A stretch of DNA of 64,000 nucleotides from UBA1765 sp045615885 (GTDB lineage: Bacteria; Fibrobacterota; Fibrobacteria; Fibrobacterales; Fibrobacteraceae). Every line of letters begins with the position of its first letter. Position 1 is the stretch's first letter. Shown here piece after piece: positions 1-7,833 of this stretch. The DNA is taken from assembly GCA_045615885.1 (NCBI GenBank), contig JAZLFR010000061.1, positions 103,019 to 167,018 on the forward strand, read 5' to 3'. The position numbers and the translations under genes are program-made. The notes under the pieces are model-generated. The model did no database searches. It was not told the DNA's origin and saw only the letters and a list, made by a program, of their open reading frames with translations.

Positions 1-1
1 G

Positions 2-952
2 GGACGATTTGTTTCCCTGAATACGCGTTACGGGCGTTGGGGCGGCAATGCAATTAAGCAGATTAGCGAGCAGTTACAAAAGGAATTGCCTGGTTTGCGT
101 GGCTTTTCGGAACGCAATGTGAAGCTCATGCGGCAATTTTATGAAGCCTGGTCTTCTGCAGAAAATGCGTCTAATTCGGCAGTCGTAACTGCCGAATTGG
201 TGAATTTGAACGAATTTAGCCAAATCTACGGTTTTGATGCCATTTCTTTCACCCATCACATCAATATTTTGACGGGTGCAAAGTCCCGGGAGGAACGCCT
301 TTTTTACATCGAGCGTTGCGCCAGGAATTCCTGGACGGTCGAATTCTTGAAGTCCGAAATCAAGTCTGGTGCCTACCGTCATCAGGGGCAAATGTCGAAC
401 AATTTTTCTTCTACGCTGAATAGTCCTAAGTCGGCGTTGCAGGCTATTTCCATGTTCAAGGATGAATATCTGCTGGACTTTATGAATGTGGAGGAGCTTG
501 GCGAACGGGATAAATCCCTTGTAGATGAACGCGTTGTTGAGAATGGAATTATCCACAACATCAAGAATTTCATCATGACTTTTGGCAAGGATTTTGCATT
601 CATCGGGAATCAGTACCATCTTGAAAAGTTCGGTGAAGATCAGTATATCGACTTGCTTTTTTACAATCGCGAGTTGAATGCGCTCGTTGCCTTTGAATTG
701 AAGAAGGGTGATTTTAAGCCTGCGTATTTGGGGCAGTTAAGCAGTTACCTTCGCATTCTCGATGACGAAGTTCGCAAACCTCATGAAGAGCCGTCCATTG
801 GAATTGTCCTTTGCAAGAATGCGAACAAGGCATTTGTGGAATACGTCATTCAGGACTATAACCACCCTATGGGCGTTGCCACTTACAAGCTGATGCAGGA
901 AAAACTGCAAAAGGTCTTGCCCAGTGAAGAAGAACTGAAGAAGCTGCTGTAA
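2..952 (+). CDS. YhcG/DUF1016-family PD-(D/E)XK nuclease, 5' end outside window
   Basis: The reading frame is open from base 2, so the true start lies upstream; an internal TTG near base 86 is not the start, because the residues before it (LNTRYGRWGGNAIKQISEQL) are the conserved DUF1016 N-terminal segment. The following GLRGFSERNVKLMRQFYEAW is the hallmark of this family. The C-terminal half carries DLLFYNRELNALVAFELKKG, which fits the catalytic Asp...Glu-x-Lys of a PD-(D/E)XK nuclease. Members are common in defence islands and beside type I restriction loci, as here, but their cellular role is poorly known. It is followed by about 200 bases with two palindromes and then an unrelated lipoprotein gene. 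Confidence 0.9.
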   Translation, partial: GRFVSLNTRYGRWGGNAIKQISEQLQKELPGLRGFSERNVKLMRQFYEAWSSAENASNSAVVTAELVNLNEFSQIYGFDAISFTHHINILTGAKSREERLFYIERCARNSWTVEFLKSEIKSGAYRHQGQMSNNFSSTLNSPKSALQAISMFKDEYLLDFMNVEELGERDKSLVDERVVENGIIHNIKNFIMTFGKDFAFIGNQYHLEKFGEDQYIDLLFYNRELNALVAFELKKGDFKPAYLGQLSSYLRILDDEVRKPHEEPSIGIVLCKNANKAFVEYVIQDYNHPMGVATYKLMQEKLQKVLPSEEELKKLL

Positions 953-1021
953 AAATTTTCAACCATAAGTTGGAATATTTTACTTGAGAATATCAGTTCG
1001 CTGTGTCAAAAACTAAAATTT

Positions 1022-1104
1022 CGTAAACAGTGTTTACGATTTTCTAGTAACATCTTTTTATAGTCGTAGCGGTGCTGTCGAAATGGGGGCAACAGTGTTG
1101 CCCC
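1022..1104. repeat. Two palindromes sharing the core AACAGTGTT
   Basis: Two perfect inverted repeats lie in the gap after the YhcG-like gene. The first (1022-1038) has arms CGTAAAC/GTTTACG and the second (1086-1104) arms GGGGCAAC/GTTGCCCC; both have the loop AGT. The first is followed by ATTTTCT and could be a weak terminator. The second has no T-run. They may be operators or transcript 3' hairpins; the sequence alone does not decide. Confidence 0.5.
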
Positions 1105-1154
1105 AATCTGGACAATTTTATAAATTGAACTTGTTCTTAATTAAGGCGTTTTTT

Positions 1155-1811
1155 ATGAAGAATTTTATTGCAAAGATGGGTGCTGTTCTGCTGGCTCTTG
1201 GAACGGTTATGGTCTTGAGTGGTTGTGGTAAAGATTCCGGAACGAATGCGAACAACGGAAATGGTTCGAACTTTGGAGCCGATGCAAAAATGGTTGACCC
1301 TCGCGATGGACAGACTTACAAAATCGTAACTATTGGCACTCAGATTTGGATGGCCGAGAACCTGAATTATCAGACTGCAGGTAGTATGTGCTACGACAAC
1401 AATCCTGATTATTGTCAAAAGTATGGTCACCTTTACACTTGGCATGATGCCATGAATGCTTGCCCAAGTGGCTGGCATTTGCCCAGTAAGGAAGAGTTTG
1501 AAACTCTGCTATATAGCGTTGGTGGTGACGACATTGCTGGTACGGCCTTGAAGTCCCGCAGCGGGTGGGATGATGATGGCAACGGTACGGATAAGTTTGG
1601 TTTTGGGGCGTTACCCGCTGGCTGTTTCTACAACCCCCGCGAATTTGAATTCGAAGGGCGCAAAGGCAGAGCGTTCTTCTGGTCTTCTATGGAGTACGAT
1701 GGCGACTCGCATGCGTACGGTCTGGAGTTGAACTACCGCCACGCCTACGCCGATATGGACCACACCGATAGGGACTCCGGCTATTCCGTTCGCTGTGTCA
1801 AAAATGACTAA
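1155..1811 (+). CDS. FISUC (TIGR02145) domain lipoprotein
   Basis: The ATG at 1155 starts a clear lipoprotein signal: positive MKNF, a hydrophobic stretch and lipobox LSGC (Cys about residue 25); an in-frame ATG at 1083 would only add an unlikely extension. The mature protein has a short Gly/Asn linker and then the Fibrobacter major paralogous domain, recognisable from VTIGTQIWMAENLNY, CPSGWHLPSKEEF, FWSSMEY and the final SVRCVKN. Conserved Cys residues probably form disulfides. The family is numerous in Fibrobacter and presumed cell-surface; its ligand is unknown. Its stop overlaps the convergent acetyltransferase by 3 bases. Confidence 0.92.
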   Translation: MKNFIAKMGAVLLALGTVMVLSGCGKDSGTNANNGNGSNFGADAKMVDPRDGQTYKIVTIGTQIWMAENLNYQTAGSMCYDNNPDYCQKYGHLYTWHDAMNACPSGWHLPSKEEFETLLYSVGGDDIAGTALKSRSGWDDDGNGTDKFGFGALPAGCFYNPREFEFEGRKGRAFFWSSMEYDGDSHAYGLELNYRHAYADMDHTDRDSGYSVRCVKND

Positions 1812-2332
1812 AAATGTTCCCCCAGCATTTTTTCCATCCAGATCATATTGTACCATTGCCCGAATTTGTAGGCGCAGTCGTTGAAGGTGCCCACCAGCGA
1901 GTAGCCCATGTGTTCGTGGAATTTCTGGCTGCTGTTGTCCAGGTGGGTGCTGCCAAGCTTTGGCGAGGCGATGCAAGCGTAGGCGTTTAGAATGCCTTGC
2001 TTTTTCAGTGCGTGTTCCAGTTCGTTGTACAATGCGCGTCCGTAGCCTTTCCCGTGTTCGCCCATCTTGACGTAGATGGATGTTTCTACGCTGCGGCTGT
2101 AGGCGGCTCGGCCCTTGAAAACTCCGGCGTAACAGTACCCGAGAATTTCACCATCTTTTTCCAGAACCAGGTACGGGTACTTTTCAAGCGTATTCTGGAT
2201 TCGCCCGGCAAATGTCTTTACCGAGGGCGAGCTGTATTCAAATGTGATTGCCGTATTTTCTACATAAGGCTTGTAAATAGCAAGCAATGCCTCGGCATCT
2301 TCGATTGTTGCGGAGCGAATGGAATAGGCCAT
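1808..2332 (-). CDS. GNAT N-acetyltransferase, phosphinothricin-acetyltransferase-like
   Basis: A 174-residue single-domain GNAT protein. MAYSIRSATIEDAEALLAIYKPYVENTAITFEY is the typical N terminus of the PAT/YncA-like subgroup. VKMGEHGKGYGRALYNELEHAL contains the acetyl-CoA pyrophosphate-binding R/Q-x-x-G-x-G/A-type turn (HGKGYG), and the end FHEHMGYSLVGTFNDCAYKFGQWYNMIWMEK matches the family C terminus. It should transfer acetyl from acetyl-CoA to a small amine; the substrate cannot be told, and many such genes acetylate amino-acid derivatives rather than giving herbicide resistance. It is convergent with the FISUC lipoprotein and ends inside that gene's stop region. Confidence 0.85.
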   Translation of the reverse strand: MAYSIRSATIEDAEALLAIYKPYVENTAITFEYSSPSVKTFAGRIQNTLEKYPYLVLEKDGEILGYCYAGVFKGRAAYSRSVETSIYVKMGEHGKGYGRALYNELEHALKKQGILNAYACIASPKLGSTHLDNSSQKFHEHMGYSLVGTFNDCAYKFGQWYNMIWMEKMLGEHF

Positions 2333-2346
2333 GTTCGGAATGTAGC

Positions 2347-2376
2347 AAAAGACCTCCGCATTCGCGGAGGCTTTCT
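2347..2376. terminator. Hairpin terminator, identical to one at 15333
   Basis: CCTCCGC/GCGGAGG stem with a short loop, flanked by AAAAGA and CTTTCT. The same sequence recurs at 15333-15361, so the two copies bracket the restriction island. Confidence 0.7.
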
Positions 2377-2438
2377 CAAAGAATACTGAAAATCACTAGT
2401 TCTGGGATCATGCCTTCGGCGTAGATGCTGCACATTCA

Positions 2439-2505
2439 CCAAGACATGGTAAACTACATTTTCTGGTATCTTGTTTCTTGTTTCTGTTCTCTGAATTATT
2501 TCTGA
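2439..2505. repeat. Left copy of a diverged intergenic repeat
   Basis: CCAAGACATGG, then about 40 bases later CTGTTCTCTGAATTATTTCTG. The same two blocks, in the same order and nearly the same spacing, occur at 15429-15496. A third copy lies inverted at about 35053-35165. The copy at 15475-15496 includes the 3' end of glucokinase. Confidence 0.6.
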
Positions 2506-2595
2506 ACAAGAAAAAATGTTAATTTTGCAAATAGTATGAATTATACTACAAAAAATCTTGCATTTTTAAAAATGTTAATCTATATTTATAACAAG

Positions 2596-3189
2596 ATGAG
2601 TCAAATTGAATCTAAAATTCATTTTTTAGGGGATTTTGCATCCCTTTCTGTGGGTTATGCTTTCAGAAACACTTGTGTTCCGGGTGATTTCGGAATGTTG
2701 TCGTGTTTTTTACGCGATATTGATTCTTCGGGTGTTGTAAACCTTACGGCCTTAAAAAGAGTTGAAAATGTGGAACCGAAAGAAGGTCATTTGGCTGTTG
2801 AGGGAGATGTCCTTTTTCGTTCCAGGGGAGATTTTTTTGTGGCGGCCAAAGTACCTAAATGCTCGGAAAAACTATTGGTTGTAGCTCCGATGATTAGAAT
2901 TCGAGTGGAAAATCGTGAAAAAGTGCTTCCTGAATATCTTGTATGGTATATAAATGGAGTAAAGGGAGCTGCTTACTTCAAAGAATTTGCCATGGGAACT
3001 GCTATGCCCCTAATAAGCAAGGGCGTTCTCGAAAAGATGCCTTTGAAATTGCCGAGCATCGAAGATCAGCGAAAAATCATTGACTTGATCAACTTGAACA
3101 AAAAAGAACAATTTCTAATGTCAGAAATTGCCATCCGAAAGAACTTAATTTTAGAACGAGAAATTTCAAACTATCTGGAGTCGCTATGA
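2596..3189 (+). CDS. hsdS: Half-length type I restriction specificity subunit (HsdS, one target-recognition domain)
   Basis: A protein of about 197 residues, or 217 if the ATG at 2536 is used; I prefer the in-frame ATG at 2596 before SQIESKIHFLGDFASL. It has one target-recognition domain and one conserved helix (LPSIEDQRKIIDLINLNKKE), half of a normal HsdS of about 400 residues. Half-S subunits are known to work as dimers giving a palindromic bipartite site. The gene lies upstream of hsdM, with its stop overlapping the hsdM start by 4 bases (ATGA), so the two are translationally coupled. A second, full-size hsdS follows at 9282. Whether this one is a functional alternative specificity or a silent cassette is not visible. 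Confidence 0.82.
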   Translation: MSQIESKIHFLGDFASLSVGYAFRNTCVPGDFGMLSCFLRDIDSSGVVNLTALKRVENVEPKEGHLAVEGDVLFRSRGDFFVAAKVPKCSEKLLVVAPMIRIRVENREKVLPEYLVWYINGVKGAAYFKEFAMGTAMPLISKGVLEKMPLKLPSIEDQRKIIDLINLNKKEQFLMSEIAIRKNLILEREISNYLESL

Positions 3190-4754
3190 CCGAAAACAAC
3201 GTCAAAAAAATTCAGCAAGACGACATTAACGCCGCAGCATGGGCCGCTTGCGACACATTCCGCGGTGCGGTTGATCCGGCTCAGTACAAGGACTACATCC
3301 TGGTGATGCTGTTCCTTAAATATATGTCCGATGTTTGGCGCGACCATTACGAGGCTTACCGTAACCAGTACGGCGATGACGAATCCAGAATTCGCCGCAA
3401 ATTGGAACGCGAACGCTTTGTCTTGCCCTTGGTCCAGCTCACGAATGAAAAGGGCAATGTGATAGATGAATTCACCGCTGATTACTACAGCCTTTACGAT
3501 AGACGAACCGCAGATAATATTGGCGACCTTATCAACATCGTTTTGGATAAAATCGAAACTCAGAACCGCCTGAAGTTGGAAGGCGTTTTCCGTAACATCG
3601 ACTTCAATTCTGAACCGAACTTGGGCAGAACCAAGGACCGCAACCGTCGCCTAAAAACACTTCTTGAAGATTTCCATAAAGAAGAATTGAACATGTCGCC
3701 CAGCCGCGTTTCCGAAGACATTATCGGCAACACCTACATGTACCTATTGGAACGATTCGGTACGGAATCCGGCAAGAAGGCGGGAGAATTCTTCACACCG
3801 TTCGTTGTAACGGAACTCGTGGCAAAACTCGCCGCTCCCAAGGAAGGTGACAAGATTTGCGACCCCACTTGTGGCGCAGGTGGATTGCTGCTCCAGGCAT
3901 CCAAGCAAATTGGCGGAAACAATTTCGCATTATTTGGCCAGGAATCCAACGGAAGCACTTGGGCTCTTTGCCGCATGAACATGTTCTTGCATAGCACCGA
4001 CAGCGCCCGCATCGAATGGGGCGACACACTGAACAACCCCATGCTCGTTGAAAAAGACAAGTTGATGAAATTCAACGCCGTGGTTGCAAATCCCCCGTTC
4101 TCGCTAGATAAATGGGGCGCCGAAAATGCAGAAAGCGACCCTTACAACAGATTCTTCCGCGGTATTCCGCCCAAGAGTAAGGGCGACTGGGCCTTTATCA
4201 CCCACATGGTCGAAACAAGCCTCGTTGGCGAAGGCCGCGTTGTCGTGGTCATTCCTCACGGCGTTCTTTTCCGTGGAGCATCCGAAGGCAAAATCCGTGA
4301 AGCCATGATTGAAGAAAACTTGCTGGATGCAGTTATCGGCCTGCCCGAAAATCTGTTCCCTACCACAAGTATTCCGGTGGCAATCCTTGTATTTGATCGC
4401 AGTCGTGAAAAAGGCGGCAAGAACGAAAAACGCAAGGACGTCCTGTTCATTGACGCAAGCCGTGAATTTGTGCAGGGCAAAAAGCAGAATACCCTTTCCG
4501 AAGAGACCATCACAAAAATCGTAAACACCTACAAAAAGCGCAAGGCCATTGACAAGTACGCCCACCTGGCCTCTCTCAAGGAAATCAAGGATAACGAATA
4601 CAACTTGAACATCCCACGCTATGTGGACACCTTCGAAGAAGAAGCTCCCATTGACATTGACGAGGTCCAGAAGGATATCGACCGCCTTGAAAAGGAACTG
4701 GCAGAAGTCCGCAAGCTGATGGCGCAAAAACTCAAGGAAATTAAGCGTAGCTAA
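3186..4754 (+). CDS. hsdM: Type I restriction-modification DNA adenine methyltransferase subunit HsdM
   Basis: A 522-residue N6-adenine methyltransferase of the HsdM class. The N-terminal helical domain (about residues 10-160) has the typical DYILVMLFLKYMSDVW. The SAM-binding motif DPTCGAGGLL is at 226-235 and the catalytic NPPF at 302-305, followed by KGDWAFITHM and FRGASEGKIREAMIEENLLDAVIGLP. The C terminus is a coiled region that contacts HsdS. It modifies adenines at sites chosen by HsdS and, with HsdR, forms the restriction complex. Start ATG overlaps the half-hsdS stop; it is followed after 36 bases by the RecQ-like gene. Confidence 0.96.
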   Translation: MTENNVKKIQQDDINAAAWAACDTFRGAVDPAQYKDYILVMLFLKYMSDVWRDHYEAYRNQYGDDESRIRRKLERERFVLPLVQLTNEKGNVIDEFTADYYSLYDRRTADNIGDLINIVLDKIETQNRLKLEGVFRNIDFNSEPNLGRTKDRNRRLKTLLEDFHKEELNMSPSRVSEDIIGNTYMYLLERFGTESGKKAGEFFTPFVVTELVAKLAAPKEGDKICDPTCGAGGLLLQASKQIGGNNFALFGQESNGSTWALCRMNMFLHSTDSARIEWGDTLNNPMLVEKDKLMKFNAVVANPPFSLDKWGAENAESDPYNRFFRGIPPKSKGDWAFITHMVETSLVGEGRVVVVIPHGVLFRGASEGKIREAMIEENLLDAVIGLPENLFPTTSIPVAILVFDRSREKGGKNEKRKDVLFIDASREFVQGKKQNTLSEETITKIVNTYKKRKAIDKYAHLASLKEIKDNEYNLNIPRYVDTFEEEAPIDIDEVQKDIDRLEKELAEVRKLMAQKLKEIKRS

Positions 4755-4790
4755 AAGTTACGAAATGTCGTGGGAAAGACCGGAGGCAAA

Positions 4791-6824
4791 ATGAACCGTC
4801 AAAAAGCCGAAATTAAATTAAAACAGATTTTTGGTTTTGATCATTTCTATAATGACCAATGGTCCGTTATAGAAAAGGTATTAAACAAGGAACGAGTTCT
4901 AGTCATTCAAAAAACAGGATTTGGAAAATCCTTGTGCTATCAGTTCCCGGCAACGCAATTTGATGGGCTGACAATCGTTTTTTCTCCACTAATAGCCTTG
5001 ATGCGAGATCAGGTCGCGTCCCTAAATAAAAGAGGGATTGCAGCAAGGTGTATCAATTCTAATCAATCGCAAGAAGAAAACGACGCAATAATTGAGCTGG
5101 CAAAAAAAGGTGAACTAAAGATTCTTTATATCGCTCCGGAACGTCAGGGAAGTTCGTCTTGGCAAGAAGGCGTTCGTCAAATGAAAGTTTCCATGGTAGT
5201 TGTTGACGAGGCTCATTGTATTTCTCAGTGGGGACATGATTTCCGTCCAGATTTTAGGCGAATCGTGGACCTTGTAAAAATCTTACCTATCGATGTTCCT
5301 GTATTGGCTGTTACGGCTACTGCAACACAGCGCGTTCAAGACGACATTCAAGAACAGATTGGTAACGGAATGTCTGTAATTCGAGGAAATCTCCTTCGCG
5401 AGAATCTGCGATTGTTTGTTGTAAAGGTCAAATCAGAAAGTGAAAAGAAAATTCATATTGCAGAATATTTAAAAAGTTGCAACGGTTCAGGCTTGATTTA
5501 TACAGGAACGCGAGTAAACACGGCAATATACGCAGACTGGCTTAATTATGTAGGCATTAATGCCGCCATGTATAACGGATCTCTTGAAGCAGAGGCTCGT
5601 GTTGAAATTGAAAAAGGGCTCCAGGAAAATCGTTGGAAGGCGATTGTATCAACAAATGCTCTTGGAATGGGTGTTGACAAACCCGACATCCGCTTTATCA
5701 TTCATACGCAGATGCCACAATCTCCAATACATTACTACCAGGAAATCGGTAGAGCTGGGAGAGACGGGCTGCCTGCAGATGTCATTTTGTTTTATAACGA
5801 AACTCTTGCCGACGATGGCGTCCCCTTTGATGAGATGCTTCCCAGGAGCTTTATAAACAACGCAAAACCTAAAATATCAGAATATGAAGCAGTAATCAAC
5901 TTGTTAAAAAATGAAGCTCTTGGCGAAAAAGGGGTTATGGAAAGGCTGAACATGAAGCAAACCCCTGTTCGTACAATTCTTGCCGATCTCATAGAGCAGG
6001 GAATCGCCGTAAAGGATGCTAAAAACAAGTATGAATACAAATTTGGCGCTCCTATGCTGGATTCTAAGTCCTTTGAATCGCTAAGAAAAGCGAAATTAAA
6101 AGACTTGGACGCAATGCGCGGCTACATAGAAACTACGGAGCCGCGAATGGACTATTTGCGCCGTTATCTTGGTGACAAAATAGATTCTCCATCAAGTAAT
6201 TGTGATAATACAAATTTGAAAGATAGTCTGAGTTATTTTGCCCAGAGCAACCTGTGGGACGATCTCAAAAAGTTTAAAAACGACCGATATCAGGAATTAA
6301 CTCCCAAAAAGACTTCATCTTTGGATGTTGGTTTTGCCTTGGACAACTACATTCAAGAGGAAGGCGAAATCGGTCAAATTTTGCATCGCTGTAAATACGA
6401 AAATGGCGGTGAATTTCCTGATGATCTGGTTAAGCGAATGTCTCGAATGATACAACGTAAATTTTCATCGGAAACATTTGATTTCATGCTCTATGTACCC
6501 CCAACAATTTCTGGGGATTTAGTCAAAAATTTTGCAGAAAAGCTTTCTATAAGGCAGAATATTCGTCTCTGCCATGATTTGAAGAAAAATAGGGAAACAG
6601 AACCTCAGAAGATTCCTCAAAATTCCATTTTGAAAAAGAAGAATGTTCTGGGTGCATTCGCATTTGAACACGCTGAAGTTCTAGCTGATAAAAACATTCT
6701 TCTGCTAGACGATATTTATGACAGTGGGGCGACCTTGAATGAAATTGCTAAAATGTTGAAAGAAAATGGCGCAAAGAAAGTGACTCCTATTGTGATAGCG
6801 AAAACTGTCGGAGGTGATTTATGA
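4791..6824 (+). CDS. RecQ-like ATP-dependent DNA helicase fused to a C-terminal phosphoribosyltransferase domain
   Basis: The ATG at 4791 has a good Shine-Dalgarno (GGAGG, 4 bases before) and gives 677 residues. The helicase core shows Walker A KTGFGKS, SPLIALMRDQ, DEAHCISQWGHDFRPDF, AVTATAT and GRAGRDG, all diagnostic of RecQ. The zinc knuckle is degenerate: only a NCDN remnant is left of the usual four cysteines. The last about 150 residues are not RecQ; they resemble a ComF-like phosphoribosyltransferase, with a PRPP-loop motif ILLLDDIYDSGATL at about 636-649. The stop overlaps the dprA-like start by 4 bases. PRTase plus DprA is the architecture of the ShosTA anti-phage module, so I infer a defence role, perhaps sensing or remodelling DNA intermediates. 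Confidence 0.88.
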   Translation: MNRQKAEIKLKQIFGFDHFYNDQWSVIEKVLNKERVLVIQKTGFGKSLCYQFPATQFDGLTIVFSPLIALMRDQVASLNKRGIAARCINSNQSQEENDAIIELAKKGELKILYIAPERQGSSSWQEGVRQMKVSMVVVDEAHCISQWGHDFRPDFRRIVDLVKILPIDVPVLAVTATATQRVQDDIQEQIGNGMSVIRGNLLRENLRLFVVKVKSESEKKIHIAEYLKSCNGSGLIYTGTRVNTAIYADWLNYVGINAAMYNGSLEAEARVEIEKGLQENRWKAIVSTNALGMGVDKPDIRFIIHTQMPQSPIHYYQEIGRAGRDGLPADVILFYNETLADDGVPFDEMLPRSFINNAKPKISEYEAVINLLKNEALGEKGVMERLNMKQTPVRTILADLIEQGIAVKDAKNKYEYKFGAPMLDSKSFESLRKAKLKDLDAMRGYIETTEPRMDYLRRYLGDKIDSPSSNCDNTNLKDSLSYFAQSNLWDDLKKFKNDRYQELTPKKTSSLDVGFALDNYIQEEGEIGQILHRCKYENGGEFPDDLVKRMSRMIQRKFSSETFDFMLYVPPTISGDLVKNFAEKLSIRQNIRLCHDLKKNRETEPQKIPQNSILKKKNVLGAFAFEHAEVLADKNILLLDDIYDSGATLNEIAKMLKENGAKKVTPIVIAKTVGGDL

Positions 6825-7819
6825 ACAACATGAATGAATTAGCATATTGGATGACCCTTGCTCATGCGGCTGTAAAAACTTCTGTAAAGAACGACATTTT
6901 GATAAAATGCTTTAACGCCCAAAAAAGTGTCATTGATTTCTTTTCAATGAATGAACAGGATTGGAATGCTGTATTTGGATTGGACATTGCTGATATTGAT
7001 GCTCTTTTAAGGGCCAAGGAGATGCTCCCAAACAATGCTTTTACTGCAGAAGATCTACTGAATCAAGGCTATTCCCTGATTCCTTCAACATCGCCTAAAT
7101 TTCCGGAACTGTTGAAAAAAAATCTTCGAAAAACGGGATGTCCCGTTCTCCTGTACGCCAAGGGAAATATTGAATTACTGAACCAGCCATCTGTTGCTGT
7201 TGTTGGTGCTCGTTCTGCAGGAGAAATATCCCTTGATTTCACAAAAAAAATTTCTGCCAAGTTAGCTTCAGACGGCAAGGTTATTGTGAGCGGCTTTGCG
7301 AAGGGCGTTGATAGAGAGGCTCTTGATGCCGCAGTGACTGCAGGTGGTTCCAGCATCATTGTCTTGCCTCAGGGGATATCTACTTTTTCTACAGGATTTA
7401 AGCAATATTACAAGCAAATTGTTGAAGGCAAGGTACTCGTTGTTAGCGCTTATGCACCCAAGGTTCCTTGGTCAACACGTTTGGCCATGGACAGAAACAA
7501 CTTGATTTATGGTATGGCTAGCGAAATCTATGTTGCAGAATCCAATGAAGGTGGAGGAACCTGGTCTGGCGTAGTAAACGGCCTTAAACGTGGATGCAAA
7601 ATCTATGTCCGTAAGCCGAATGAAGGTGAGAAAAACGCCAACCAGCTCCTGATTGAAAAAGGCTGCAGCGCAATAGTTCTAAATAATGAAAAACTGATAG
7701 AATACCCAACCGTCGCTCCCCAAATGCTTACTGCTAGCGATTCGAAGGCATCCTATAACGCATCAAGAAAGAATGACCTGGTTCTTGATTTGTTTGAAAA
7801 CCAAACTCACGGAAATTAA
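6821..7819 (+). CDS. DprA/Smf-like DNA-processing protein (Rossmann fold)
   Basis: A 332-residue DprA-family protein. The N-terminal helical part (1-80) is followed by the Rossmann core with VAVVGARSAG at 125-134, SGFAKGVDREALDAAV near 157-172 and VLPQGI, where classical DprA has SGLARGID and VLGTG. It lacks the C-terminal winged helix of housekeeping DprA. Housekeeping DprA loads RecA on incoming ssDNA; this copy, translationally coupled (ATGA) to a RecQ-PRTase gene inside a restriction operon, is more likely a defence paralogue, as in ShosA. Its end is separated by only 14 bases from the AlbA_2 gene. Confidence 0.85.
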   Translation: MNNMNELAYWMTLAHAAVKTSVKNDILIKCFNAQKSVIDFFSMNEQDWNAVFGLDIADIDALLRAKEMLPNNAFTAEDLLNQGYSLIPSTSPKFPELLKKNLRKTGCPVLLYAKGNIELLNQPSVAVVGARSAGEISLDFTKKISAKLASDGKVIVSGFAKGVDREALDAAVTAGGSSIIVLPQGISTFSTGFKQYYKQIVEGKVLVVSAYAPKVPWSTRLAMDRNNLIYGMASEIYVAESNEGGGTWSGVVNGLKRGCKIYVRKPNEGEKNANQLLIEKGCSAIVLNNEKLIEYPTVAPQMLTASDSKASYNASRKNDLVLDLFENQTHGN

Positions 7820-7833
7820 GCGGTAGGGTCCCC

